Positions 1 to 9,240 of a stretch of 64,000 nucleotides of DNA are shown one piece after another. The stretch's first letter is position 1; every line of letters starts with the position of its first letter. The stretch spans positions 2,873,001-2,937,000 of the forward strand of contig NZ_JAAMNH020000001.1 in NCBI RefSeq assembly GCF_011065935.2, in the 5' to 3' direction. Below the pieces are notes generated by a model. It was given only the letters and a program-made list of their open reading frames with translations. It was not told the origin of the DNA and made no database searches. Both the position numbers and the translations under genes were made by a program. The DNA is from Clostridium estertheticum (GTDB taxonomy: Bacteria > Bacillota > Clostridia > Clostridiales > Clostridiaceae).

Positions 1-330
1 GTCAGTAGGTTGCAATTCTAAGAATAGCAGAATAGCATACAAATCAGAATAAATGGAACACTCCGAATTTACTGCCGAAATATAGATGAAAAGATATATG
101 TTTACAAGTTTAACTTGTCACATATTTGCCTTTGCCACTTTTGTGATGTACAAAAGATAAAATCGGTAGTTTTGTAACATAGAATTGTACCAAGATAAAA
201 CCCTGCTTACTGTGATGGAACTAGTAACTATATAATGAAAAAAATATATGAATATATTCCAGTACGTAAGTAAGAATGCATGAAATTTATGAGTAAAAGC
301 AAGATTATATAGAAAGGATAGAATTGTTGT
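1..330. other. Intergenic remnant, no gene
   Basis: No open gene is seen. The first 90 or so bases closely match 10880-10978 (shared words such as CAATTCTAAGAATAG and GCATACAAATCAGAAT), so both are copies or leftovers of one sequence, probably part of a decayed cassette. The rest is AT-rich with no recognisable element. Confidence 0.5.
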
Positions 331-549
331 ATGAGTTATGGAGAATTATTATTGAAATCTATTAAAAGAATATTACCGACAACAATGGGTTGCATAATTG
401 GGATAATACTTGCTTATGTATTATTATTGCGATTTAATAGCTTTACTGCTAAACATATTTTTATTTATATTATAGGATTTTTTATTAGTTTCTTAATACT
501 TACAGGTATAACATGGCTGTTTTATATTTTTAAATTTCATAAGAAGTAG
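331..549 (+). CDS. Small two-helix membrane protein
   Basis: A 72-residue protein with two hydrophobic segments, about residues 16-33 and 42-66, and a basic C-terminus (KFHKK), so probably an inner membrane protein with both ends inside. The start ATG follows AGAAAGGA by about a dozen bases. I do not recognise the family. It stands alone in its unit with no attC-like site directly after it, and could be a shortened version of a larger protein. Confidence 0.5.
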   Translation: MSYGELLLKSIKRILPTTMGCIIGIILAYVLLLRFNSFTAKHIFIYIIGFFISFLILTGITWLFYIFKFHKK

Positions 550-716
550 AGAAACATACAACTATTGTCTTGTGGTACGTTATACGTAATTTCAGAGAAA
601 AAGAATATGCTTAAATGCTTTTGTATTTAGTTTTATTGAGATTTAATCTTATTGAAAAACAGTAGGACACTAACAGAAAAAATTAATAGTCTAAATATAA
701 GGAGTGAGGATAAAAT

Positions 717-1328
717 ATGCATAATCTTATAGTTGCTTTCCCGCTATATAATTTTTTAAAATACTGTAATACCAATTCTTCCGAGAAAATCATCCTTGAT
801 TGTGGGGCTGGTGGCTCTAACCCTCCACTTTCATTATTTCATGAGTTTGGATATAAAACTTATGGGATTGAACTATCTGAACAACAACTGCAAAAGGCAG
901 ATGTATTCTGTGCTCATCATAATACAGACTTAAATATTATACAGGGTGATATGAAAGAAATTCCTTTTGATAATGAGTTTTTCAGTTTTCTATTTTCTTA
1001 TAATACGTCTGTTCATATGAAAAAAAAGGACTTTTCACTTGCTTTATCAGAGTTTTATCGTGTATTAAAACATGAAGGGTTATGTTATGTAAATTTCTTA
1101 AGTGAAGAATGTGATTCATATGGGAAAGGCATGCAGGTGGGTGAAGGAGAGTTCATACAAATTGAAGATAATCAAGAAGTGCTTTATTGCCATTATAAGG
1201 ATAATGAAATTGAACAATGTTTTAGTCAATTTGAAATCATCTATAAGGAGAAAAGAGTAATTAAAAGAAAAATAGGTGATGAAGTATATACCTCCGCATA
1301 TTTTGATTATATATTAATGAAAAAATAA
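717..1328 (+). CDS. Class I SAM-dependent methyltransferase
   Basis: A 203-residue Rossmann-fold methyltransferase. The SAM-binding motif I is at about residues 26-33 (ILDCGAGG), the acidic residue after strand 2 is E52 (GIELS), and a GDM..IPF stretch near residue 78 matches the strand-4 region of the family. Length is normal for small-molecule methyltransferases, but the substrate cannot be read from sequence. The start follows AAGGAGTGAGG. A complete A-family attC-like site follows, so gene plus site look like one cassette. Confidence 0.85.
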   Translation: MHNLIVAFPLYNFLKYCNTNSSEKIILDCGAGGSNPPLSLFHEFGYKTYGIELSEQQLQKADVFCAHHNTDLNIIQGDMKEIPFDNEFFSFLFSYNTSVHMKKKDFSLALSEFYRVLKHEGLCYVNFLSEECDSYGKGMQVGEGEFIQIEDNQEVLYCHYKDNEIEQCFSQFEIIYKEKRVIKRKIGDEVYTSAYFDYILMKK

Positions 1329-1420
1329 TACTAATCATCATTAACGATATTCATAGTGCGAATTAAATTTAAGGATAGCGGGAGTGGGGTTTGCTTAATG
1401 TGTAGTGGTTAAAACTACGT

Positions 1421-1590
1421 ATAACAAAATGTTGCCGTTAGCCTTGGCTAGAGAGTACTTTAGGAGGGGACAATTTAAGTTCTCAAGAGTATCTTTCAAA
1501 TTTAGAAATTCATAAACCATCGCCAAGTCACACTCCTTCACCAAGCCCGCCAGCCTAAGGTTCAGAAACGTCGGCAACACGAAACGTTAT
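1421..1590 (+). repeat. attC-like site, complete, A family
   Basis: Left end TAACAAAATGTTGCCG at 1422; right end TCGGCAACACGAAACGTTAT finishing at 1590. TGTTGCCG pairs with CGGCAACA, and GCCTTGGC with GCCAAG. The central insert differs from most A-family sites and matches the site at 18077 (GGCTAGAGAGTACTTT). The flank 1371-1420 (GGAGTGGGG...GTAGTGG) recurs before other A-family sites. Confidence 0.85.
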
Positions 1591-1627
1591 GTGAAATATC
1601 GAGTATCATTTTAAGGGGGATATAGGG

Positions 1628-2092
1628 ATGGAATTCTATATCAATGTTTTTTTTACAGTTGTTCTTATACTCGGTCTGGTAATTATATATAGAAAAAGAG
1701 AGTTTAGTGAAAACTTACTTTTTGTGAAATTACTATGCTACTACCTTCTAGGCAGCTTTAGATTTAACTTAAATAAGTTATCTGTTCCTCTAGGATTCAT
1801 TTTATATTTAGTGTTTTTTCATCCAAAATTAAATGCAAGAAGCAAGAGGTATGCAGTTTTATTAGGTCTTTTGCTCTATATTATAGGCGTATCTTTACCT
1901 TTGATAAATAAATACTTATATGAAATACCTAAACAAATTACAGTTAATTCAGTAAGTATAAATACAATCGATTTTCAAAATGATTGGCAGTTAATAAAAG
2001 AAAAACTAGAGGTTAATGATGATACAAGATTAGAAGAATTTAATCTTAACTATAATACTGTGCTTCTCGGTGTCTTGAACACGAAACGTTGA
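1628..2092 (+). CDS. Membrane protein whose end is fused into an attC-like site
   Basis: A 154-residue protein with hydrophobic segments at about residues 6-20, 35-65 and 75-92, followed by a soluble tail. The start follows AGGGGGATATAGGG. I do not recognise the family. The last dozen codons (VLLGVLNTKR) are encoded by the right half of a B-family attC-like site, and the stop TGA uses the GTTG core. The original C-terminus was therefore lost when the gene was joined to the site, and the product may not be functional. Confidence 0.55.
   Translation: MEFYINVFFTVVLILGLVIIYRKREFSENLLFVKLLCYYLLGSFRFNLNKLSVPLGFILYLVFFHPKLNARSKRYAVLLGLLLYIIGVSLPLINKYLYEIPKQITVNSVSINTIDFQNDWQLIKEKLEVNDDTRLEEFNLNYNTVLLGVLNTKR
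2056..2092 (+). repeat. attC-like right half, B family
   Basis: CTTCTCGGTGTCTTGAACAC then GAAACGTTG ends at 2091, as in the B-family site at 27027. The left half is missing; the membrane-protein gene runs straight into it. Confidence 0.7.
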
Positions 2093-2215
2093 ATTCTATT
2101 CCTAAGTTAGTTTTTAGTTATTTCTAATACGGAAAAAATATATAAGAATGTTGTGTCATCATTTATATATATATTGTAATAAAATTTGAAATAGTTGGAT
2201 GGAGGAAATGTTAAT

Positions 2216-2764
2216 ATGTTAACTAATAAGAATATTGTGGTTTGTGTATGCGGTGGAATAGCGGTATATAAGGTTGTAGATGTAGTTAGTAAATTAAAAA
2301 AACAAAATGCCAACGTGTTCGTTGTAATGAGTGAGTCAGCAACTAAATTTATTACTCCATTAACTTTTCAATCAATATCAACTAATTTAGTAACTACTAG
2401 TTTATATGATGATATGGGAAATGCAGAAATAAATCATATAGCTCTTGCACAAAATGCGTATTTATTTGTTGTTGCTCCGGCTACGGCTAACATTATTGGG
2501 AAAATAGCCAATGGTATAGCTGATGATATTGTTTCTACTTCAATAATTGCAACAAAGTCACCAGTATTGTTAGTTCCTGCGATGAACAATGTAATGTATG
2601 AAAACCCTATTGTTCAAAATAATATAGAAAAACTCAAAAAAATTGGTTATAAATTCTTAGAACCTGAAGTAGGCACTATGGCAATGAAAAGTGAAAAAGC
2701 TGGAATAGGTAGGTTGCCAGAATCTATAACGATTGTGAGTCATGTATTAGATATGGAATTTTAA
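2216..2764 (+). CDS. Flavoprotein, phosphopantothenoylcysteine decarboxylase-like
   Basis: A 182-residue HFCD-family flavoprotein, matching the decarboxylase half of CoaBC. Visible motifs are GGIAVYK (residues 13-19), the active-site His75 in INHIALA, and PAMNNVM (121-127), the substrate-clamp signature. In coenzyme A synthesis such enzymes decarboxylate phosphopantothenoylcysteine to phosphopantetheine; peptide-cysteine decarboxylases are an alternative for a stand-alone copy. The ATG at 2216 is preferred because GGAGG lies about 9 bases upstream. There is no CoaB synthetase half and no CoA gene nearby, so this is an accessory copy. Confidence 0.85.
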   Translation: MLTNKNIVVCVCGGIAVYKVVDVVSKLKKQNANVFVVMSESATKFITPLTFQSISTNLVTTSLYDDMGNAEINHIALAQNAYLFVVAPATANIIGKIANGIADDIVSTSIIATKSPVLLVPAMNNVMYENPIVQNNIEKLKKIGYKFLEPEVGTMAMKSEKAGIGRLPESITIVSHVLDMEF

Positions 2765-2836
2765 AAATTATTATATATAGTAATTTTAGATTAGTAGCAT
2801 TACAGTTAGACATAGCGATATATTTTATTTATAAGT

Positions 2837-3349
2837 ATGTGGAATGCACAATACATCAAACCATTACTTCAGGGAAAGTTTGGTTATGAAAAACGAATAG
2901 AAGCTGCATTTGTTCAGGCAAGGCTCTATGAGGTAACGGTAATCCATATGAGTGTCTCTATAAGAGAAGAAGTTTTTTATGACGGCTCTATTGAAGAATT
3001 GGTACAAGCTGTAAAAAGAATTCATAAAAGCTATGCTCTAGAGGTTATTTTTATACTGGAGATTGCATTTATTTCATATACACCTATTGATGAAATTAAT
3101 GAAAAATTAGATAGATTTTTAGATCAACATTACTTCAAGTCCATTGATATGTTTGGATTAAACGTGTCCTCATGGAATTCGGAATTGTATAGCAGTATGT
3201 TGGGCTATATTGGAAATGGATTAAATACATTTGCCATAATTTCATTGATAGTAGGAATAATATATCTAATTGCTTCAGAATTTATAGGAAAAGATAACAA
3301 TAATGATAAAGAAGTTGACGCAGGAATTTATAAATTTCCGAAAATTTAG
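2837..3349 (+). pseudogene. Chimera: adenosine deaminase-like fragment joined to a membrane segment
   Basis: Residues 1-105 closely match the middle of the adenosine deaminase-like gene at 49666-50606 (shared IEAAFVQA, TPIDEINE and YFKSIDM). After residue 105, near base 3152, the sequence changes to an unrelated hydrophobic stretch (about 122-145). The metal-binding HxH segment and all C-terminal active-site parts are absent, and no good ribosome site precedes the first ATG. This is a deletion fusion and almost certainly not a working deaminase. Confidence 0.75.
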
Positions 3350-3524
3350 TGGCAAAGGTGGAAGTTTCAAAAGTGCTTTGTTTTTTATAATAAGATAATA
3401 CCATTGAGTACTTAGTTTTAGTGTGTTTTGATATGTAACTTATGACATTTATTCAAACTTATTGGAAGTGACTAATTATTGAAATGGGTTGTTTAAAATA
3501 AAAGTGAGTAGCAGGCACTCCACC

Positions 3525-3640
3525 TAACAAAATGTTGCCGTCCGCCTTGGTTGGTAGATTATTTTTATATAGCTACATGTAAATTTATGACTTATAATCT
3601 ATATATAGGGTAGTGTTTAACCCATCGCCAAGGCACGTTA
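3525..3640 (+). repeat. attC-like site with missing right arm, A family
   Basis: The left half is intact (TAACAAAATGTTGCCG at 3525) and keeps the conserved inner insert. After CCAAGGCA it jumps straight to CGTTATACG, so the usual right arm is missing. The same deletion is present at 15481-15593. Confidence 0.75.
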
Positions 3641-3885
3641 TACGAAATTTAGGAGAAAATTATAATTGCTCATAAGTTCTTTGAAATGATTTTAGTTGGA
3701 TTTATATTTTCTTTTTACTGCTTTACATGACACCATTGAACAAATAGTTCGTGTTTATAAGATTATGTAGAGCAATATCGTTGATTATTTGATTGCTGAT
3801 AAGGAAGACTTATGGATTATATTCATTATTCTTTAAATATGTTAATTGTTATAGTTATAGTTATGGTTAATGTTAAAATTTGCAT
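3641..3885. other. Decayed cassette remnant
   Basis: Begins with the shared leader TTGCTCATAAGTT (3666), also found at 12428, 39091 and 46816, followed by sequence without a usable reading frame. It lies between a truncated site and an isolated right half-site, so it is probably a cassette that lost its gene. Confidence 0.45.
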
Positions 3886-3914
3886 GTGGGTTGCAATCGG
3901 CAACAAGCAACGTT
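3886..3914 (+). repeat. attC-like right half
   Basis: GGGTTGCAATCGGCAACAAG then CAACGTTA ends at 3914. It is followed by the leader GAAACGATATGTTCATGATA, which is shared with the cassette after the site at 27027. Confidence 0.65.
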
Positions 3915-4007
3915 ATCTGAAACGATATGTTCATGATAGTTTGGTTCCGTTACTAAAAAGTGATAGTGCGATTTGTAATTTAAGATAAAGTTACAAGGAG
4001 GAGAGTT

Positions 4008-4457
4008 ATGTTTATTGAAATTGACCCTAAAAATGACGTGTATAAAAATCTAATAGATCTAGCGTTTGATGTTTGTAATGAATTTATATTAGTGGTAAGA
4101 AAAAATCTTGATTTAAATGAGTATGCCAAGATTGTTTTAGAAAAATTGAAAGGCTCGTTAAAAGAAATGAAAGAAGAGTCAATATGGGCAAGTGGTCAAT
4201 TATTTGGTCAAACTGCTTTTGTTTATCACTACAATACTGATAATCAAGCCAGAGCAATAATAAAGGAATGTTCAAATTCACTTCATTCCTGGGTACAACC
4301 AAATTTACCAGAAGATTTATCATTTATTAAAAATGATAAAGCATGGCTAATTAATACTGCTCACGAATATGAAAGTTACATTGAAACTGAAGATGAAGAA
4401 GAAATTGATAAAATTATAAAAATCAAAGGCTTAAAAGTCAAGTTAAAGTATTTGTAG
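4008..4457 (+). CDS. Conserved hypothetical protein, cassette gene
   Basis: A 149-residue soluble protein rich in Asp, Glu and Lys, with no signal peptide or membrane helix. AAGGAGGAG lies just before the ATG. The middle (GQLFGQTAFVYHY ... SLHSWVQPNLPEDL) looks like a compact alpha/beta domain, but I cannot name a family with confidence. It sits between half-site 3886-3914 and the site at 4546. Confidence 0.6.
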   Translation: MFIEIDPKNDVYKNLIDLAFDVCNEFILVVRKNLDLNEYAKIVLEKLKGSLKEMKEESIWASGQLFGQTAFVYHYNTDNQARAIIKECSNSLHSWVQPNLPEDLSFIKNDKAWLINTAHEYESYIETEDEEEIDKIIKIKGLKVKLKYL

Positions 4458-4545
4458 TTACTTGGGAATCATCTTATACTATTCAATAAAAAGTTGATGG
4501 GTAAAAAATATCGATTAAAATAATAGGAGAACATATCCCATCAGA

Positions 4546-4650
4546 TAACAAAGAATTCCCAGCCGGCTTGGATTGAAAAGGCATCCAGGCTACACCCGAG
4601 AAGCTAAGCGAATCTCGCTAAGCTTCTCGGCGTTGGGAATTAGCAAGCTG
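4546..4650 (+). repeat. attC-like site, divergent stem, long inner hairpin
   Basis: Left TAACAAAGAATTCCCAGC pairs with right GTTGGGAATTAGCAAGC: ATTCCCA with TGGGAAT. The inner part is a 16-bp hairpin, CCGAGAAGCTAAGCGA against TCGCTAAGCTTCTCGG, with one mismatch. The 3' core is degenerate (AGCAAGC in place of AACGTTA), so it may no longer recombine. Confidence 0.65.
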
Positions 4651-4760
4651 AAAGAAAATGTCTATGTAAGTTATAACTCCGCATAAAAAAATAGTGATTT
4701 AAAAGAAATGGTGGGAATATTAAAATGTTTGATCCAAGCGTTTAAAAGGGGGGAGTAGTT

Positions 4761-5381
4761 TTGTTTCAAAATATTATTTGGGATTTTGATGGTACTTTAT
4801 TCGATACATACCCAGGAATGATATATGCTTTTAAAAGAGCATTAGGTGATAATGGTGTTGAGGTAAGTGAAGATGAAATTTTAAAATATATGAAGGTTTC
4901 TGTAACAAATGCTATAAATCACTTTAAGGGAATTTATCCTTTAAGTGATGATTTTATTGAAAAGTTTTCATTTTACGAAAAAAGTCTTGAAGCAGATAAG
5001 GTTATGCCATTTCCATATGCTAAGGAACTATGTCTACATTTCAAAAAAAATGGAGGAAGAAATTTCATATTAACACACAGAGGAAATTCAACTCTTAAAT
5101 TCTTGAAACATCATGGCATGATCGATTGTTTTGATGAAATAGGAACAAAACATAATCGCTTTAAGAGGAAACCAGACCCAGAAGGATTCACTTATTTTAC
5201 TAAAAAATATAGTATGGGTAAGGATACAGTGCTAGCCATCGGAGATAGAGAGTGTGACATATTAGGTGCGAAAAAAGCAAGTATTAAAACTTGTCTTTAT
5301 AATACAAATAGTATTGAACCAAATGAAAAATCGGATTTTACAATTCAGTCTCTATCAGAATTATTTAGCATCCTTTTTTAG
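4761..5381 (+). CDS. HAD-family hydrolase, phosphoglycolate phosphatase-like
   Basis: A 206-residue HAD phosphatase. Motif I is DFDGT with D8 and D10; motif II is T105 in ILTHRG; motif III is K137 in RKPDP; motif IV is GDRECD (161-166). The helical cap between motifs I and II places it in subfamily I, which dephosphorylates small phosphometabolites. The start is TTG at 4761 after AAAGGGGGGAG, a good ribosome site. All catalytic residues are present; the substrate is unknown. Confidence 0.85.
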   Translation: MFQNIIWDFDGTLFDTYPGMIYAFKRALGDNGVEVSEDEILKYMKVSVTNAINHFKGIYPLSDDFIEKFSFYEKSLEADKVMPFPYAKELCLHFKKNGGRNFILTHRGNSTLKFLKHHGMIDCFDEIGTKHNRFKRKPDPEGFTYFTKKYSMGKDTVLAIGDRECDILGAKKASIKTCLYNTNSIEPNEKSDFTIQSLSELFSILF

Positions 5382-5429
5382 AAAGACTTGATGAAAAATT
5401 TGCAAACAACCATTATTCATAAAAGGTAG

Positions 5430-5951
5430 GCTAAAACTGTTCCACTACTTGATAAAGATAACTGTTTACCGCAAATCCCAGCGCCGTCTGACGAAGAATA
5501 TTGTGTTAAAAAATCTACATATGGACAATATTTTAGTCGCTGTAATAATTTTTGGTGGGTAGCACCATATTTCGCAAAAGGACTTTGGAGGCAAGAAATT
5601 CTTTTTACAGTAGAAGTAATGAATAGTTATGTGCGACAAGACCTATTAAGCATGCTATATTGGTACGCGGGTATGCAAACAGAATTTAAAGTAAGTATCG
5701 GAAAAGCAAACAAACATTTAAAAGAATATTTAGATTTAAACCTATGGACAAGATTGATAAAGACTTTTAATATGGGTGATTATGATTCTTCTTGGAATGC
5801 ATTGATTACAACATGCGAATTGTTTGAAGAGATTGCACCTAAAGTAGGTAAAATATTTGAATACGAATATAATTATGATGAAGCTAAAAGAAGCTTTGCG
5901 TTTATAAAGAATATCAAGGAATTACCAAAGAATGTAACAGAAATTTACTAA
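5430..5951 (+). pseudogene. Aminoglycoside 6-adenylyltransferase remnant, ANT(6)-like
   Basis: The open frame from 5430 encodes LLDKDNCLPQIPAPSDEEY, then NFWWVAPYFAKGLWRQEIL and a C-terminal helical domain, all typical of ANT(6)/AadE enzymes that adenylylate streptomycin. The N-terminal nucleotidyltransferase part with the catalytic aspartates is missing; the frame is closed by a stop at 5427 and has no start or ribosome site. It is a dead 3' fragment of a resistance-type gene. A complete attC-like site follows at 6078. Confidence 0.85.
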
Positions 5952-6077
5952 TTAAATTGCAGATCGAGTATTATCTTTAGTAAATTATGTTGCACACCTT
6001 TCACATTTTAAAATTGTTGGGAAGAAATTCAGCGGGCGAACCAACGCATATAGATAATAGAAGACCTTAAACATCAA

Positions 6078-6249
6078 CTAACAAAATGTCGCCGTTCGCC
6101 TTGGATGGTGGACTATTTTTATATAGTAATATGTAAATTTATTACTTATAATCTATATATAGGTTAGTAGTAAACCCACCTCCAAGGCACATTCCTTCAC
6201 CAAGCCAAGTCTGGCTAAGACTCAGGAATGTCGGCAACAAGAAACGTTA
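6078..6249 (+). repeat. attC-like site, A family, carrying a group II intron at its end
   Basis: Left TAACAAAATGTCGCCG; right GTCGGCAACAAGAAACGTTA, ending at 6249. The inner insert is the usual A-family type, with hairpin CCAAGTCTGG replacing the usual one. The intron starts at the very next base. Confidence 0.85.
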
Positions 6250-6750
6250 GTGCGCCAAGCAAAGCTTGGCATCTACTTGCAAGGTGAAATTCCTTGTTGA
6301 GAAAGGTCTAACCAACCACTCATATCGAGTGTTGCGTTGAAGCTGGTAACAGCAAAACGAAGCGTACACAGAGAACTATATAGGCCACAAGGAGAACCGT
6401 ATCTCCTGAAGTATATTCAGCCTCATAAACTTAGAATGCAGATGACGACGTGGTTAACGTCACGGAAGTCAGTACAGAAGAATCGTAAAAGGTGAGATTC
6501 TCGAGGGTCTGCTGGGGTCCAAGAACGTGGCATGTATAGAGAGAGATGCTAGGAACTTGGGAGGAATCCTATAGCTCCTTTGACAGGTAGGTCTATCCAA
6601 TCGAAAAAAGAGGACGACCAATGCGCATAGGAGTTCGGATTAATTCATAGTACTCTGAGGGCGGGAGAGCCGTCTACATGGGGAAGAGATTAACAGATAT
6701 ATGTAGCCCGCAAATGAAACATTATCCGGACTGCAGGACTGGAGGAAATA

Positions 6751-8041
6751 ATGCAAACATCACTGAGGGGAATAGCAACAAAAGCAAAACAAAATAAAAA
6801 CTACAAATTTGGTAATCTATATGGATTGCTGAATAAAGAAGCTTTGTACCAAGCATGGAAAGACATAAATAAGAAGTCAGCAACAGGAAACAGCTAGAGA
6901 GTTTGGAAATAATTTAGATGAAAATCTAGGAGAATTAGTTGAAGAACTTAAGAGCAAAAGGTACAAAGCAAAGCTAGTAAAAAGAGTGTATATACCAAAA
7001 GGAAATGGAAAAACAAGACCACTAGGGCTTCCAACATTGAGGGATAAAATAGTACAAAAAGCGGTAGCTAATATACTAGAAGCAATATATGAACAAGATT
7101 TTCTGAAATGTAGCTATGGTTATAGACCGAAGGTTGGGGCACAAAAAGCAGTTAAGGACATTACAAAGGAATTACAAGAAAAATACAGTTATGTGGTGGA
7201 AGCAGACATAAGAAACTTTTTTGGGAACATAGACCATCAATGGTTAGGAAAAATGTTAGAGTTACGAATAAAGGATAAGGCATTTTTAAGGTTGATAAAG
7301 AAGTGGCTCAAAGCAGGAATATTAGATACTGATGGTAAAGTTATAAACCCAATAACCGGTTGTCCACAGGGTTCCATAGTAAGTCCGATACTGGCGAATA
7401 TTTATTTACACTATACTTTAGATTTATGGTTTGAGAAAATTGTAAAACCTGCTTGTACAGGAGAAACCTATATATGTCGTCTAGCGGATGACCTTATATG
7501 TGCATTCAGATACAAAGCTGATGCTGAAAAGTTTTACAAAGTACTAGGAAAAAGGCTTGGTAAGTTCAAATTAGAACTAGCCGAGGAGAAAACCAATATA
7601 GTAAGCTTCTCACGCTTCAGAAAGTATGAAAATACAAGCTTTGAATTTCTTGGATTTGAATTTCGATGGGCAGTATCCCGAAATGGTAAAGATATAATAA
7701 AGAGAAGAACCAGTAGGGTCAAATTAAGGAAATCAATAAAGGCGTTTAGCCTATGGTGTAAAGATAATCGTAGTAAAAGAATTAGAAAAATAGTGGAAAC
7801 GTTGAATTCTAAGTACAGGGGTTATTTCAACTATTACGGGGTAATAGGAAATAGTAAAGGAATAAATGAATTTTACGGAGCAACTTTAAAAATATTATAC
7901 AAATGGTTGAATCGCAGAAGTCAAAGGAAAAGCTTTAACTGGAATGAATTTAATGTAAAAATGAAATGGTATGGACTAATTAAACCTAGAGTAGTTGAAA
8001 AAGCTGATAATCAGATAAGATTTGAAGAATGTTTTGTTTAA
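6751..8041 (+). pseudogene. Group II intron reverse transcriptase/maturase, frameshifted
   Basis: The start ATG at 6751 follows GGAGGAAATA. The N-terminus (KFGNLYGLLNKEAL) runs to an in-frame TAG at 6895; the rest is open in another frame from about 6893. Family comparison suggests a short deletion just after SATG at 6888-6892. Downstream are RT blocks (RVYIPKGNGKTRPLGLP, QGSIVSPILANIYL), a catalytic box reading RLADD where FADD or YADD is usual, and an X/thumb region (YRGYFNYYG). There is no HNH endonuclease, as expected for class C. Confidence 0.85.
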
Positions 8042-8064
8042 TTACGGAAGCGAGTATATTTGAA

Positions 8065-8137
8065 GAGCCCGGTGCGGTAGTTCCGCACGCCGGGATCTGT
8101 GCGGGGGGTGTGGAGCAATCCATGTCTCTACCGTGAC
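8065..8137 (+). ncRNA. Group II intron domains V and VI
   Basis: Domain V: AGCCCGGTGCGG pairs with CCGCACGCCGGG around a TAGTT loop, with the catalytic AGC at the 5' strand and a two-base CG bulge on the 3' strand. Domain VI: the GGTGTGGA...TCCATGTCTCTACC hairpin follows. These form the ribozyme core of the intron. Confidence 0.8.
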
Positions 8138-8190
8138 GTGGAAATTAAACTTCTATATTTCAAATATAATATTTACGAGGAGTGGGGTTA

Positions 8191-8772
8191 ATGAATTATT
8201 TAAGAAAGCTAATTGGACAGAAGTGTTATTTATCACCAATAGATGCTAGTGAAACAGAAAAAGTTGCTAAGTGGAGTAATAATATTGAAGTAGCTATTAG
8301 AACAGGTGATATATCAGATATGATTACATATGAGGCACAAAGAAGATATCTTGAAAATATGAATAATAGTAGCGGTTATGCCTTTTATATTATAAGGGAA
8401 GATGATGATGAAGTTATTGGAATCGGAAGACTAATGAGAGTAAATCTTATAAATAGAAATGCTGTTATGGGTATGTTTATTGGCGAAAGAAATGATAGGA
8501 GCAAAGGTATAGGATCAGAAGCTACAAACTTATTACTAGACTTTGGGTTTAATGTTCTTAATCTAATGAATATAATGATTGAAACCTATTCTTTCAATGA
8601 ACCAGCAATAAAAGCATGCAAAAAATGTGGTTTTAAGGAAATTGGCAGGCGAAGAAAATCAATTATATATGGAAATAATGTGTATGATGAAGTTTTTATG
8701 GATATACTTAGCGAAGAGTTTCAAAACTCAATAATTAATAAGGTATTGAATAAACAATATAACTTCTACTAG
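8191..8772 (+). CDS. GNAT acetyltransferase, RimJ/RimL type
   Basis: A 193-residue Gcn5-related N-acetyltransferase with RNDRSKGIGSEA (acetyl-CoA loop, about residues 104-115) and the late FNEPAIKACKKCGFKEIGRR segment. ATG 8191 is chosen over an earlier GTG because GAGGAG lies 8 bases ahead. It is the first gene after the intron, and its stop codon lies inside the left core of the next attC-like half-site. The substrate is unknown. Confidence 0.85.
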   Translation: MNYLRKLIGQKCYLSPIDASETEKVAKWSNNIEVAIRTGDISDMITYEAQRRYLENMNNSSGYAFYIIREDDDEVIGIGRLMRVNLINRNAVMGMFIGERNDRSKGIGSEATNLLLDFGFNVLNLMNIMIETYSFNEPAIKACKKCGFKEIGRRRKSIIYGNNVYDEVFMDILSEEFQNSIINKVLNKQYNFY

Positions 8773-8796
8773 CAATGCGTTCAAGTTCGCTTTGGC
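8770..8796 (+). repeat. attC-like left half, B family
   Basis: TAGCAATGCGTTCAAGTTCG followed by CTTTGGCT. The stop TAG of the upstream gene occupies the first three bases. No right half follows; a truncated gene begins instead. Confidence 0.7.
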
Positions 8797-9207
8797 TAAA
8801 TTTAAAAAACTTGTTCCCAATATTGATATTTTCTATGAAGGTTTTGACATTTATATGAATGCCAAAATTAAGCAAAATGAAGCATTCAGGGCAGTAAATG
8901 GTGATTCAAAGCAATGCATGGGAATAGCAGCTTTTCAAGAACTCATAATAGAATAACATTTTTTGGCGTATCTGAATCATTTGACTTTCAGAATGTGGGT
9001 TTAAAGTTAATTGATTTCGCTTTGAAACAATTGGATTATTCAAAGCACATTTCTGCTAATATTCTAAGAGGAGATTTAGAACCTTTATTGAAAGAAAAAC
9101 TACTATATCAAAAGTTTGGATTTGTTGAATTTGATAATTCTATTTTTGAGGCTGGAGTTCCAGCATGTATGATTCAATTATCTCCTAACTATTTAAGGGC
9201 GAATTAG
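8797..9207 (+). pseudogene. GNAT-like gene, truncated and frameshifted
   Basis: The frame joins the half-site directly (AKFKKLVPNIDIFYEGFD...) with no start codon or ribosome site. It is open to GIAAF near 8930, where one base of a T-run is missing. The rest, from about 8914 in the other frame, reads SRTHNRITFFGVSESFDFQN and ends KFGFVEFDNSIFEAGVPACM, like an acetyltransferase C-terminus. The 5' end was lost in a deletion that ended inside the attC-like site. Confidence 0.6.
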
Positions 9208-9240
9208 TGAAAACTGTGCGCATGTTCGATAGTTCAAGAT

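Larger units (their letters stand above)
6250..8137 (+). mobile_element. Group IIC-like intron inserted at an attC-like site
   Basis: The 5' end GTGCGCC matches the GUGYG consensus and follows directly on AACGTTA of the attC-like site. The structured RNA region 6250-6750 precedes a reverse transcriptase gene without an endonuclease domain. A domain V hairpin at 8065-8096 is followed by a domain VI-like hairpin; the 3' end is placed after GTGAC near 8137 by the usual AY ending, give or take a few bases. Class C introns recognise stem-loops upstream of the insertion point, and an attC-targeting subclass is known in integrons. Its protein is broken, so the copy is probably immobile unless helped in trans. 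Confidence 0.85.

Noticed and set aside
2837..3349. Fusion of a deaminase to a membrane anchor as a real new protein
   Set aside because: Lacks the metal-binding and catalytic parts, and has no ribosome site; a deletion joint is simpler.
6250..8137. Retron or diversity-generating retroelement
   Set aside because: GTGCG start, domain V/VI hairpins and maturase-type X domain identify a group II intron; no variable repeat or msr/msd.
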